37,411 nucleotides of DNA, from NCBI GenBank assembly GCA_944385785.1, contig CALWYO010000054.1, positions 1 to 37,411 on the forward strand, written 5' to 3'. The translations under genes and the position numbers were made by a program. Shown piece by piece: positions 8,114 to 16,846 of this stretch (the stretch's first letter is position 1; every line of letters begins with the position of its first letter). Source of the DNA: an uncultured Oscillospiraceae bacterium (lineage in GTDB: Bacteria; Bacillota; Clostridia; Oscillospirales; Oscillospiraceae). The notes under the pieces are model-generated. The model did no database searches. It was not told the origin of the DNA and worked only from the letters and a program-made list of their open reading frames with translations.

Positions 8114-10168
8114 ATGAAAAGTAGATATTATTATGGAAGCGACATGCCAAGGGGAGTTGGCTGGAGAATAGCCGACATTCTCTTTTTCCCAGTGTCGATT
8201 TTCTATATGGAAATTACAGTGGCAATACACGCCTTCGGTTTTGGCGGCATTAACGTATGGAATACTGTCTATATACTGCTGTTTTCATTCTCGGCTGGTG
8301 CGCTTATATACGGGCTATGCGCATTTATACCGACTAAAGGCAGATATGTCACAGGGATTGTCCTGATATCGCTGTTGACTATACTGTATGGAACACAGGC
8401 GGTATATTACACTGTTTTTAAGACGTTTACCGTTATTTCTTCAGTGCTGAGGGCAGGCGACGTCCTTGGAGATTTTGGAGAGCAGGCTGTTCAGGGAATA
8501 TGGAGATCTGGACTGACGATACTTTTCCTGTTGTTGCCGCTTATAATATATATTGTGCTTGCACGGCGGTTTTTGTCCCATAGAAGACCAAGATGGAAAC
8601 GCGCCGTCGCTGGATTAGCAGGAGCCATTGTATTTTATGCTGGGGCGTTGTGTGGTATATATATGCACACCGGCGGGATAATGTCTGACAGGTACGTCTA
8701 TTTCGATACTTTTTCTCCAGTGCTGTCTGTACCAAGGTTTGGCATACTCACTACGCTGCGCCTTGATATAGAAAATATGATATTTCCTCAGGATATACTG
8801 GACAGACCTTCTGATGAAGAGAAAGAAGAGGACGCTGCCGATACGTCTGGAGAGACTGGCGATGATCAGATAACAGATAATGAACCTGATGACGAAGCTG
8901 ACGGAATTGACGAGGAGCCGGTAGTTTTTGAGCCAAGAGTATTGGAGATTGACTTCGACCAGCTTATAGCTCAGGAAACCAATGATACTATTAAAAACAT
9001 GCATCAGTACTTTAAAAATGTTGAACCGACTATGGAAAACGAGTATACAGGCATGTTTAAGGGTAAAAATTTGATTTGGATAGTTGCCGAAGCGTTTTCA
9101 TCATATGCTCTGGACGAAACTCACACGCCAACCCTGTCAAAGCTGGCAAGGGAGGGGTTTGTATTCAACAATTTCTATAACCCTGTTTGGGGAGTGTCTA
9201 CAAGCGACGGAGAATATGTTACGCTGACAAGTCTGATACCAAAATCAGGCGTATGGAGCTTCTCCCGCAGCAGCGATAACTACATGCCTTTTGCTTTTGG
9301 CAACATGTTGAGAGAGACTGGGTACAATACCCTGGCTTACCATAATCACACGTACACTTACTATGATCGTGATTCCAGTCATCCCAATATGGGCTATGAC
9401 TATAAGGGAGTGGGAAACGGACTGGAAGTGGAGACAACGTGGCCTGAGTCTGACTTGGAGATGATGGAAAAGACTGTGGGAGAGTATTCTAAAAGCGAAC
9501 CGTTCCATGTTTATTACTTGACGGTAAGCGGACATATGAACTACAATTTCTATGGAAATATGATGTGTTATAAGCACAGAGACGATGTGCAGGACATGCT
9601 TGACGCCGGTTACTCTGAGGCGGCGAGCGCCTATGTGGCCTGTCAGATGGAATTTGACCAGGCGGTGGAATATCTTATCGACTCCCTTGAGGACGCTGGA
9701 GTGCTGGACGATACAGTGATAGTGATATCCGGTGACCATTACCCGTACGGGTTGGAGACAGAGCAGATACAGGAACTTAGCGATTGGGAAATCGACTCCA
9801 TGGAAGTACACAGATCGACGCTGATAATCTGGAATAGCCAGATGGAGCCGGTATCGGTGGACAAATACTGTTCAAGTCTGGACATAATGCCAACGCTGGC
9901 GAATTTGTTCGATTTGCCTGTGGATTCAAGACTGGTAATGGGCAGAGATATACTGTCAGATGCAGATCCGCTGGTTATTTTTAATGACAGGAGCTTCATC
10001 ACTGATATGGGAAGATATGATGCTTCTACTGACACATTTACACCAAATGAAGGTGTTCAGGTGCCAGAGGGATATGCCGCGGAGATATTAGATCAGGTAA
10101 ATGACAAGTTTGATTACTCCAGAATGATTTTAGATTACGATTATTATGCGAAGGTGTTTGAAAATTGA
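8114..10168 (+). CDS. LtaS-like membrane sulfatase-fold enzyme (phosphoglycerol transferase family)
   Basis: This 684-residue protein has about five N-terminal transmembrane helices (between residues 18 and 185), then an extended region with a very acidic linker (about 233-272, mostly D/E). An extracellular alkaline-phosphatase/sulfatase-fold domain follows. Metal and catalytic motifs fit LtaS: VAEAFSSY (metal Glu), WGVSTSDGEYVTL (nucleophile Thr region), VSGHMNYN and ISGDHYPYG. LtaS enzymes move glycerol-phosphate from phosphatidylglycerol to a lipid or polymer. It follows the PBP by 12 bases with a GAGGAG site, so it belongs to an envelope operon. The true product (lipoteichoic acid or another phosphopolymer) cannot be told. 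The next gene overlaps its stop. Confidence 0.9.
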   Translation: MKSRYYYGSDMPRGVGWRIADILFFPVSIFYMEITVAIHAFGFGGINVWNTVYILLFSFSAGALIYGLCAFIPTKGRYVTGIVLISLLTILYGTQAVYYTVFKTFTVISSVLRAGDVLGDFGEQAVQGIWRSGLTILFLLLPLIIYIVLARRFLSHRRPRWKRAVAGLAGAIVFYAGALCGIYMHTGGIMSDRYVYFDTFSPVLSVPRFGILTTLRLDIENMIFPQDILDRPSDEEKEEDAADTSGETGDDQITDNEPDDEADGIDEEPVVFEPRVLEIDFDQLIAQETNDTIKNMHQYFKNVEPTMENEYTGMFKGKNLIWIVAEAFSSYALDETHTPTLSKLAREGFVFNNFYNPVWGVSTSDGEYVTLTSLIPKSGVWSFSRSSDNYMPFAFGNMLRETGYNTLAYHNHTYTYYDRDSSHPNMGYDYKGVGNGLEVETTWPESDLEMMEKTVGEYSKSEPFHVYYLTVSGHMNYNFYGNMMCYKHRDDVQDMLDAGYSEAASAYVACQMEFDQAVEYLIDSLEDAGVLDDTVIVISGDHYPYGLETEQIQELSDWEIDSMEVHRSTLIIWNSQMEPVSVDKYCSSLDIMPTLANLFDLPVDSRLVMGRDILSDADPLVIFNDRSFITDMGRYDASTDTFTPNEGVQVPEGYAAEILDQVNDKFDYSRMILDYDYYAKVFEN

Positions 10169-10857
10169 ATTGGTATATGAGGACAGAGCTCCTCCTTGGG
10201 AGCGATGGCGTTGAACGGCTCAGGAAAGCCCGCGTTGCTATCTTCGGCGTGGGAGGCGTGGGATCTTTTGCAGCAGAGGCTGTGGCAAGAGCGGGTGTTG
10301 GCAACATTACGCTTGTAGATGGCGATATAGTGACTGAGACGAACCTTAATCGCCAGCTTGTCGCATTGAGGTCTACTCTGGGTAAAAATAAAGCTGAAGT
10401 AATGCGCCAGCGCATATTGGACATTAACCCAGAGGCCAATGTAACTGCAATACCGGAGTTTTACACTTTAGAAAACGCTGAATCCATTGATTTTTCTTCC
10501 TTTGACTATGTGGCTGACGCCATTGATATGATTCCTTCCAAAGTGCTTATTGTGGAGAAGTGTACAGAGGCAGGAGTTAGAGTGATATCGTCTATGGGAG
10601 CAGGGAACAGACTGTCTCCTGAGCTCTTTGAGATAAGGGATATTTTCAAGACCGAAGGAGATCCACTGGCGCGGATTATGCGTAGGGAACTCAGGAACCG
10701 AGGCGTAAAGCATTTGAATGTGGTCTTTTCCAGAGAACTTCCGATGAAGAGACATGGGGAAGACAACAGAGTCGGCTCAGTATCATTTGTCCCGTCGTCT
10801 GCTGGCCTTGTGATGGCAGGCGGCATAATTAGGGACATTGCGGAGGTGCGGCGGTGA
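10165..10857 (+). CDS. tcdA: tRNA threonylcarbamoyladenosine dehydratase (TcdA/YgdL family)
   Basis: The 230-residue product is a ThiF/E1-like adenylating enzyme. It has the Rossmann ATP-binding loop GVGGVGSFAAEAVARAGVG (about 29-47), LVDGDIVTETNLNRQ with the E1-type Asp and Arg, and the late SVSFVPSSAGLVMAG motif of the TcdA group. TcdA cyclises t6A37 in tRNAs that read ANN codons. It sits directly before mnmA, another tRNA modification gene, and overlaps it. The TTG start overlaps the upstream TGA; an in-frame ATG four codons later is a possible alternative, but family members have a few residues before RTELLLG. Confidence 0.9.
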   Translation: MNWYMRTELLLGSDGVERLRKARVAIFGVGGVGSFAAEAVARAGVGNITLVDGDIVTETNLNRQLVALRSTLGKNKAEVMRQRILDINPEANVTAIPEFYTLENAESIDFSSFDYVADAIDMIPSKVLIVEKCTEAGVRVISSMGAGNRLSPELFEIRDIFKTEGDPLARIMRRELRNRGVKHLNVVFSRELPMKRHGEDNRVGSVSFVPSSAGLVMAGGIIRDIAEVRR

Positions 10858-11903
10858 TGGCTGAGAGAGTGATGGTCGCCATGAGCGGCGGGGTGGATAG
10901 CTCTGTAGCTGCGGTACTGCTGCAGGATATGGGATACGACACGGCCGGCGGTACAATGAGGATGAATGGACTTGCAGCTGAAGAAAGTGCTCTTCAAGAT
11001 GCAAAAGCAGTCTGTGAGCGGCTTGGACTCAGGCATTTTATCTACGATGTGCGAGAGAAGTTTCAGAGAGAGGTTATAAGTTTTTTTGCCGAATCTTACA
11101 TAGAAGGTCTGACCCCAAATCCCTGTGTGTTCTGCAACAGGCATGTTAAATTTCCGGAGTTTATTGACGGAGCCGCAGGAGACGGGTACGACCGAATAGC
11201 TACAGGGCACTATGCCAGAACGGAGTATGATCCGTCCTCCGGAAGATGGATTTTGAAAAAGGGAGTGGACGAGGAGAAGGACCAGAGCTATTTCCTCTAT
11301 GGGCTTACACAGGATATGCTTGAAAAGACGATCTTTCCCCTGGGAAAACTTACTAAGAAACAGGTTAGAGAGATAGCCGGAGAGACTTATCTTCCGTCTG
11401 CAAAGCGGCCTGACAGTCAGGATGTGTGCTTTATCGAGGGGGGCGAAGACTATATGGGCTTCCTTCGGAGAAAAATGGGCTATTCGCCAACGCCGGGAGA
11501 ATTTGTGGATGAGTGTGGAAGAAAACTTGGAACCCATGATGGCGCGGCAGGATATACTATCGGCCAACGTCGGGGATTAGGAGTATCCTCTTCACAGCGG
11601 CTGTATGTTATAGGCAAAAATATGGCTGAGAATACTGTTACGTTGGGCTGTGGTGAAAGGCTTATGACGGGACTTGTAAAAGTCGGCGGAATAAACTATG
11701 CTTCAATGCGGCCGGCGGAGGGTGACTTTTGGGCATATGTGAAGCTGCGCTATTCAAGAAACAGTGCAAGAGCTCGCGTGTGCGTTACTGGCAGAGATAC
11801 GGTGACACTGGAGTTTTTAGAGCCCCAGAGAGCTCCGGCGCCTGGACAATCCGCAGTGTTTTATGATGGCGATGTTGTTTTAGGCGGCGGTGTAATACTT
11901 TAA
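10857..11903 (+). CDS. mnmA: tRNA-specific 2-thiouridylase MnmA
   Basis: The 348-residue enzyme adds sulfur at U34 of Lys, Glu and Gln tRNAs. The PP-loop SGGVDSS begins at residue 10. The catalytic cysteine pair is Cys93 (in NPCVFCNRHVKF) and Cys191 (in DSQDVCFI), and TGHYAR and YTIGQRRGLG are typical. There is an extra Cys90 three residues before Cys93. I chose ATG at 10857, which shares its A with the upstream TGA, because GGAGGTG lies 8 bases before it; GTG at 10854 would be only 5 bases away. The length is slightly shorter than E. coli MnmA. It forms a translationally coupled pair with the TcdA-like gene. Confidence 0.96.
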   Translation: MAERVMVAMSGGVDSSVAAVLLQDMGYDTAGGTMRMNGLAAEESALQDAKAVCERLGLRHFIYDVREKFQREVISFFAESYIEGLTPNPCVFCNRHVKFPEFIDGAAGDGYDRIATGHYARTEYDPSSGRWILKKGVDEEKDQSYFLYGLTQDMLEKTIFPLGKLTKKQVREIAGETYLPSAKRPDSQDVCFIEGGEDYMGFLRRKMGYSPTPGEFVDECGRKLGTHDGAAGYTIGQRRGLGVSSSQRLYVIGKNMAENTVTLGCGERLMTGLVKVGGINYASMRPAEGDFWAYVKLRYSRNSARARVCVTGRDTVTLEFLEPQRAPAPGQSAVFYDGDVVLGGGVIL

Positions 11904-11933
11904 CCGCATTATTAATCTTTAGGGGGCATGACA

Positions 11934-12545
11934 ATGGAAACAACTCTCAGGCTTGCGGCCTCGTTCGCAATTGGATATCTTTTAGGCTCTATTTCTTTCG
12001 CTGTAGTCCTATCAAAACTGTTCAGCAAAAAGGACGTCCGAAATTTCGGCAGCGGGAACGCCGGCGCCACAAATGTCGCGAGGGTTCTGGGAATATGGTA
12101 TGGGTTGCTCACGCTCCTTTTTGACGGATTGAAAACCGCCGCGGCAATGTTTTTAGGACACCTTATAGGCGGGGAAAATGGTTTTTTGATAGCAGGAGGC
12201 GCATGCCTTTTAGGACATTGCTTTCCCGTGTTTTTTGAGTTCAGGGGAGGAAAAGGCGTGGCTGTAGGGGCCGTCATGGGACTTATGCTCTCATGGAAAT
12301 TGTTTTTATTGCTCTGTGTTGTTTTTTTTGTAGTATTTGCAATATTCCAGCGTGTATCTTTGAGCTCAATTGCCTGCTGCGTTGCATTCCCAATATTTGA
12401 ATATGTACTGGGATTCCACGGCTTCTGGGAGATGACGCTGGGTATAGTCGCCGCGGCAAGCGTTATATTCATGCACAGAGAGAATATTAAGAGACTCATA
12501 GCCGGCACTGAACCCAAATTTAAGATAAAAAAAGAGAAAAAGTGA
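11934..12545 (+). CDS. plsY: Glycerol-3-phosphate acyltransferase PlsY
   Basis: About 203 residues with five or so membrane helices. It has the three PlsY signatures: GSGNAGATNVAR, GHCFPVFFEFRGGKGVA and HRENIKRL. PlsY uses acyl-phosphate made by PlsX to acylate glycerol-3-phosphate, the first step of phospholipid synthesis. I prefer ATG 11934 over ATG 11928 because the AGGGGG site ends 7 bases before the former and only one base before the latter. The C-terminus is a Lys-rich cytosolic tail. It follows mnmA by 30 bases and is probably the last gene of the run that begins at 4409. Confidence 0.95.
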   Translation: METTLRLAASFAIGYLLGSISFAVVLSKLFSKKDVRNFGSGNAGATNVARVLGIWYGLLTLLFDGLKTAAAMFLGHLIGGENGFLIAGGACLLGHCFPVFFEFRGGKGVAVGAVMGLMLSWKLFLLLCVVFFVVFAIFQRVSLSSIACCVAFPIFEYVLGFHGFWEMTLGIVAAASVIFMHRENIKRLIAGTEPKFKIKKEKK

Positions 12546-12597
12546 CAAAACAGCGTAGAATTGTCTTTAATATATAGTTAAGAGATACCTATGTTAA

Positions 12598-12626
12598 TTG
12601 ACTTTAATACATTATGGTGGTAAAAT
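12598..12626 (+). promoter_or_regulatory. Promoter of the E2-like / acyl-CoA synthetase operon
   Basis: TTGACT (12598-12603), a 17-base spacer and TAAAAT (12621-12626) lie about 65 bases before the TTG start of the E2-like gene. No clear terminator was seen between plsY and this promoter. Confidence 0.7.
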
Positions 12627-12691
12627 TATTATCTGGTATTGTGTAATACCGGAGTAGATAGAAAGACAAGACGGGAAATGGGGGGAGAGCT

Positions 12692-13564
12692 TTGGAAAAG
12701 CAGAAGAGGCGTCTTGGAGATAGAAAGGACGGACGCCTGCTGCGAGAGTTGGATGCGATGCACTTTATTGTGCCGCTTATATATCCCAACAGATGCGACA
12801 ATGAAGCATACATATCAGAGCGAATAGATATAACTAACCTTAACGCCTATCTGAAAAAGAAAAACGAGACGGAAAAAGAATTCCCGTATACAATGTTCCA
12901 TGTGGTGTTGGCCGCGCTTATTAAGACTATAACCCTGCGGCCTAAGATGAACAGATTTATATGCAACAAAAATATTTATCAGCGCAATGAAGTCTCAGCC
13001 TCCTTTGTGGTGAAAAAGAGGTTTTCAGATGAGGCTGAAGAGGGACTGGCATTTGTCCATGCCAAGGACCAGGACACTATAGACACTATACACGAGTACA
13101 TACGTTCCCAGGTGATGTTCTGTCGGTCTGACAAAAAAGACAGATCTTCCGATAGTATGGAAATACTCAATAAGATGCCGAGGTTTTTGGCAAAATTCCT
13201 GGTGTGGATTATAACGAAGCTGGATAAACACGGCTGGTGCCCATATTTCCTGATAGGTACAGATCCGTATTATTCATCAGTTATAATATCCAATCTGGGA
13301 TCGATAAAGCTCAAGTGCGGGTATCACCATCTTACAAACTGGGGTACTTGCTCTCTGTTTTGCATAATCGGTGAGAAAAAGATGTCGCCGTTTTTTGATT
13401 CCCAGGGGAACGTAGAGATGCGTGAAACCCTTGATTTGGGAATTACAATAGACGAGAGGCTTGCAGACGGTTATTATTATTCAAAATCTATCCGTTTACT
13501 GAAGCACCTTCTTGAGAACCCAGAGCTTCTGGAGCGACCTGTGAACGAAGAGGTGGAGTATTAA
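12692..13564 (+). CDS. 2-oxoacid dehydrogenase E2-like acyltransferase domain protein with altered active site
   Basis: The 290-residue protein has the fold of the catalytic domain of E2/chloramphenicol acetyltransferases but no lipoyl or E1-binding domain. Recognisable segments are the start RDGRLLRELDAMHFIVPLI, a middle SNLGSI strand, and the end DERLADGYYYSKSIRLL followed by HLLENPELL. The E2 motif HHRxxDG is replaced by DERLADG (codons 13451-13471), so the catalytic His is a Glu while the Asp-Gly is kept. The TTG start is preceded by a G-rich ribosome site. It abuts the acyl-CoA synthetase gene with no gap, implying a joint role in handling an acyl group. It may be a non-catalytic or repurposed member. 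Confidence 0.75.
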   Translation: MEKQKRRLGDRKDGRLLRELDAMHFIVPLIYPNRCDNEAYISERIDITNLNAYLKKKNETEKEFPYTMFHVVLAALIKTITLRPKMNRFICNKNIYQRNEVSASFVVKKRFSDEAEEGLAFVHAKDQDTIDTIHEYIRSQVMFCRSDKKDRSSDSMEILNKMPRFLAKFLVWIITKLDKHGWCPYFLIGTDPYYSSVIISNLGSIKLKCGYHHLTNWGTCSLFCIIGEKKMSPFFDSQGNVEMRETLDLGITIDERLADGYYYSKSIRLLKHLLENPELLERPVNEEVEY

Positions 13565-15349
13565 ATGAGTGAGATTACTGTTAAAACACCGTGGATAAAA
13601 AATTTAGGGGATATGCCGTCACACCTGGAGTATTTCCAGGGATCTATGTATGAACTTATCTCAAATGTAGCGGCTAAGTATCCTGATTATGTGGCATTTG
13701 ATTTTATGGGGAAATCTACCACATATAGGCAGATGATGGCTATGGTAAATAAGTGCGCCAAATCCCTACGCACCATAGGGGTAAGGGAAGGGGACAGAGT
13801 TACGATTGCCATGCCCAACTGCCCCCAGGCGGTATTTATGTTCTATGCTGTAAACTGCATCGGCGCGGTTGCCAATATGGTGCACCCGCTCTCCAGTGAG
13901 AAGGAGATAGAATTTTATATTAATCTCTCTAAGAGTGTCACCGTTATAACACTTGATCAGTTTTATGCGAAAATTGAGGCGATACGCCAGAACACTAATG
14001 TTGTAAATGTAATACTTGCCAGCATTAGAGACGAGCTCACAAGGCCCGTCAGGGCGGGATATATGCTGACTGAGGGACGGAAGATTGAGAAAATACCTGA
14101 GGACGCGCCTGTCATCCGCTGGAATGATTTTATAAAATTGGGCAACGCCTGTTTCTGGAATTACAAGGTGAAAAAGACAGGCGATGACCCTGCGGTAATA
14201 CTGTATTCCGGCGGTACTACCGGCACGACAAAGGGTATTTTGCTGACTAACCTCAATTTTAACGCCCTGGCAAAACAGGTCGTCTCGGTGAACCAGATGT
14301 TCCGGCCGGGCGATAAGATGCTGGCAGCTATGCCAATTTTCCACGGCTTTGGACTTGGAGTGTGCATACATACAATGCTTGCAAACGGCGGGCGCTGCCT
14401 TTTGGTTCCACGCTTTACTGCGAAGAGCTATGGAAAACTCATCAAGAAGAAAAAATGCAACTTTATTGCAGGTGTGCCGACGCTTTACGAGGCGCTTTTG
14501 AGACTTCCCAGCATGGAGAATGCCGATTTTTCAAGTCTCAAGGGCGTGTTTTCCGGCGGAGACTCCCTGTCAGTGGAGCTTAAGAAGAAATTCGATAAAT
14601 TCCTGTATGACCACAATGCGGCCGTGCAGATACGCGAGGGATACGGTACTACAGAGACGGTTACTGCCTGCTGCCTTACGCCTCCTCATATGGCAAAAGA
14701 GGGCAGCATCGGGTTGCCTTTCCCAGATACTTATATAAAGATAGTAAAACCCGGCACTGATGAGGAAGTCCCCTATGGACAGGAGGGGGAGATACTTTTA
14801 TCAGGACCTACGGTGATGAAGGAGTATATAGACAATCCTGAGGAGACGGCACAGACTCTGCGTACACATGCCGATGGACTTACCTGGGTGTACACAGGGG
14901 ATCTTGGATATATGGACGAGGACGGATTTGTCTATTTCCGCGGACGCAGTAAACGGATGATAATCTCATCAGGCTATAACATATATCCGGCGCAGCTGGA
15001 AAATATAATTGACGCTCACGAGCTTGTACAGATGAGCTGCGTTATCGGGGTGCCGGATCCCTATAGGATGCACCGTGTTAAAGCGTTTATTATGCTCAAA
15101 CCGGGTGTGCCGGCAACTGAGGAGACGAAAGAGAACATAATGGCCTACTGCCGCAAGAATATAGCCAAATATGCACTGCCTAAGGATATTGAATTCCGCG
15201 ATAACCTTCCCAAAACGCTGGTGGGGAAAGTTGCATACAGGCAGCTGGAGGAAGAGGAAATGGCCAAGTATGCAGGGGCGCAGGAAGACAAAGGCGAGGT
15301 TTCCTCCGAATCTGACGTTAGTGAGGCGGCCGAGCAGGATAAGCAGTAA
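13565..15349 (+). CDS. AMP-forming acyl-CoA synthetase (class I adenylate-forming enzyme)
   Basis: The 594-residue protein has all the ANL-family motifs: P-loop YSGGTTGTTKG (214-224), the PIFHGFGLG region, YGTTE, YTGDLG, hinge GRSKRMIISSGYNIYP, and the catalytic Lys in TLVGKVAYR (Lys555). It activates a carboxylic acid to an acyl-adenylate and then a CoA thioester. The acid is unknown; the size and pocket region resemble medium/long-chain enzymes. The C-terminal 25 residues are an acidic, low-complexity tail. It starts on the base after the stop of the E2-like gene and is followed 15 bases later by a cupin gene, so the three likely form one operon. Confidence 0.93.
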   Translation: MSEITVKTPWIKNLGDMPSHLEYFQGSMYELISNVAAKYPDYVAFDFMGKSTTYRQMMAMVNKCAKSLRTIGVREGDRVTIAMPNCPQAVFMFYAVNCIGAVANMVHPLSSEKEIEFYINLSKSVTVITLDQFYAKIEAIRQNTNVVNVILASIRDELTRPVRAGYMLTEGRKIEKIPEDAPVIRWNDFIKLGNACFWNYKVKKTGDDPAVILYSGGTTGTTKGILLTNLNFNALAKQVVSVNQMFRPGDKMLAAMPIFHGFGLGVCIHTMLANGGRCLLVPRFTAKSYGKLIKKKKCNFIAGVPTLYEALLRLPSMENADFSSLKGVFSGGDSLSVELKKKFDKFLYDHNAAVQIREGYGTTETVTACCLTPPHMAKEGSIGLPFPDTYIKIVKPGTDEEVPYGQEGEILLSGPTVMKEYIDNPEETAQTLRTHADGLTWVYTGDLGYMDEDGFVYFRGRSKRMIISSGYNIYPAQLENIIDAHELVQMSCVIGVPDPYRMHRVKAFIMLKPGVPATEETKENIMAYCRKNIAKYALPKDIEFRDNLPKTLVGKVAYRQLEEEEMAKYAGAQEDKGEVSSESDVSEAAEQDKQ

Positions 15350-15364
15350 CAGGGGAGGATATAT

Positions 15365-15715
15365 ATGGTTAGGAATATAAGCGACGGTAAAGTCACTATA
15401 AATGAGCATATGAGAGGCGGAGACGGCTCTGTAAAACTGGTTGAAATTGCCACTCCCGCTGAGATGTACGGCAAGGCAAGACTCTATAATAAAATTATAC
15501 TTGAACCTGGTTGCGGGATCGGGACCCATCAACATACTGGAGAGTGTGAGATATTTTTTATACTGAAGGGTAACGGAGTCTATAATGACAATGGTACTGA
15601 AGTAGAGGTGGGACCTGGAGATATAACTCTGACAATGGATGGGGAAAGCCACGGAATATACAATAAAGGGCAGGAGGTCCTCGAACTTATAGCCATTATC
15701 CCGCTGAAACAGTAA
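15365..15715 (+). CDS. Small single-domain cupin
   Basis: The 116-residue protein is a one-domain cupin. Motif 1 is GTHQHTGECEIFFILKG, with two His and one Glu as metal ligands. Motif 2 is GDITLTMDGESHGIYN, with the third His. It could be a metal-dependent isomerase, dioxygenase or a binding protein; the sequence does not decide. A GGGGAGG site lies just before the ATG and the gap to the acyl-CoA synthetase is 15 bases, which puts it in that operon. Confidence 0.88.
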   Translation: MVRNISDGKVTINEHMRGGDGSVKLVEIATPAEMYGKARLYNKIILEPGCGIGTHQHTGECEIFFILKGNGVYNDNGTEVEVGPGDITLTMDGESHGIYNKGQEVLELIAIIPLKQ

Positions 15716-15748
15716 CTGTTAAAAATTACTCACATATAGGAGACCGGC

Positions 15749-16045
15749 ATGAATAAAAACTTAAATCAGCCTAAGTATGAGGATATGTATGAAGCCATTT
15801 TGACTTTAAAAACGGTTGACGAATGTATGCGCTTTTTTGAGGATCTCTGCAGCATTACTGAACTTAAGGCAATGGAACAGAGGTTTCATGTGGCGCAGCT
15901 TCTGGATAAGGGAATGATCTATAATGATATTCTGGAACAGACGGGAGCGTCCAGCGCCACGATCAGCCGTGTAAACAGAAGTCTGCGCTATGGAGAAGAT
16001 GGCTACGCCATAGTTTTTGAGAGGTTGCGTGAGCAGCAGGAATGA
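15749..16045 (+). CDS. YerC/YecD family TrpR-related regulator
   Basis: The 98-residue all-helical protein matches the YerC/YecD group of the Trp repressor superfamily. It has an N-terminal YEAILTLKTVDECMRFFEDLCS, ELKAMEQRFHVAQLLDKG, and the helix-turn-helix TGASSATISRVNRSLRYG. It probably binds DNA, but its regulon and ligand are unknown. A TAGGAGA site precedes the ATG. Its stop overlaps the start of the methyltransferase gene (ATGA), so the two are translationally coupled. Confidence 0.9.
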   Translation: MNKNLNQPKYEDMYEAILTLKTVDECMRFFEDLCSITELKAMEQRFHVAQLLDKGMIYNDILEQTGASSATISRVNRSLRYGEDGYAIVFERLREQQE

Positions 16046-16788
16046 GCCAGTATATACCGCTTGCGCCGTTGTATGACAGTTTGACAGAGGATGTGCCATA
16101 CGAAAAATTTGCCGATTTTTACGAGTATATCTTTAAGAAGTACAACATATCCCCCAGTTTAGTGCTGGATATTGCCTGCGGCACGGGCACGCTTACTTGC
16201 ATTTTAGCGAAACGCGGGTACGAGATGATCGGAGCAGACGGCTCTCAGGATATGCTGGCGCAGGCTATGGAGAAGGCGTTTGAACTGCCGGAGAGTATTC
16301 GCCCGATATTTTTGTGCCAGGAGATGGAGGAACTGGACCTCTATGGCACGGTGGAGGCTGCCGTGTGCTCACTTGACGGAATCAATTATGTGCCTGAAGA
16401 AAATATCGACAGGGTGTTTGAGCGGCTGCATCTTTTCATTGAGCCGGGGGGCGTGATTATATTTGATATAAACACGCCGTTTAAGCTGAAATCATTAGAT
16501 GGACAGGTCTTCCTTGATGAGAACGAGGATGTATACTGTGTTTGGCGGTCCGTATTTTACGAGGAGGAGAACGCCTGCGTTTACGGTATGGATCTGTTCT
16601 CCCACAAATGCGGCGACATGTGGGAGAGAGCACAGGAAGAGCATGTGGAGTATGCCCACAGTACGGATATGCTTACAAGACATTTGGAACAGCACGGATT
16701 TGGGGAAATATCGATTTTCGGAGAGCTGGAGGATAGAGCTCCCAAAATCGATGAACTGAGGGTGTTTGTTGCTGCAAAGCGTATGTGA
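16042..16788 (+). CDS. Class I SAM-dependent methyltransferase
   Basis: This 248-residue protein begins with LAPLYDSLTEDVPYEKFADFY, typical of small UbiE/BioC-like methyltransferases. Motif I is VLDIACGTGTLTCILAKRG (near 42-60), the acidic ribose-binding residue follows in MIGADGS, and FIEPGGVIIFDIN is the post-motif III strand. The substrate is unknown. It overlaps the YerC-like gene by four bases. A terminator hairpin starts 11 bases after its stop. Confidence 0.88.
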   Translation: MSQYIPLAPLYDSLTEDVPYEKFADFYEYIFKKYNISPSLVLDIACGTGTLTCILAKRGYEMIGADGSQDMLAQAMEKAFELPESIRPIFLCQEMEELDLYGTVEAAVCSLDGINYVPEENIDRVFERLHLFIEPGGVIIFDINTPFKLKSLDGQVFLDENEDVYCVWRSVFYEEENACVYGMDLFSHKCGDMWERAQEEHVEYAHSTDMLTRHLEQHGFGEISIFGELEDRAPKIDELRVFVAAKRM

Positions 16789-16798
16789 GAGTGATTTT

Positions 16799-16832
16799 AG
16801 ATATCGCGGCCTCAGGCTGCGATATCTTTTTT
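16799..16832 (+). terminator. Intrinsic terminator between the methyltransferase gene and hslO
   Basis: A 9-bp perfect stem (16799-16807 with 16819-16827) and a run of six T (16827-16832) follow the methyltransferase stop. The T-run ends only 14 bases before the hslO ATG. Confidence 0.8.
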
Positions 16833-16846
16833 GGAAAGGAGTTTAT

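Noticed and set aside
10506..11567. 353-codon minus-strand frame opposite tcdA/mnmA
   Set aside because: It is antisense to two certain genes, has no family motif and no ribosome site; it arises from codon bias on the other strand.
16766..16846. N-terminal extension of hslO back to 16766
   Set aside because: It would run through the terminator hairpin and overlap the methyltransferase gene. The ATG at 16847 has a good ribosome site and fits the family start.
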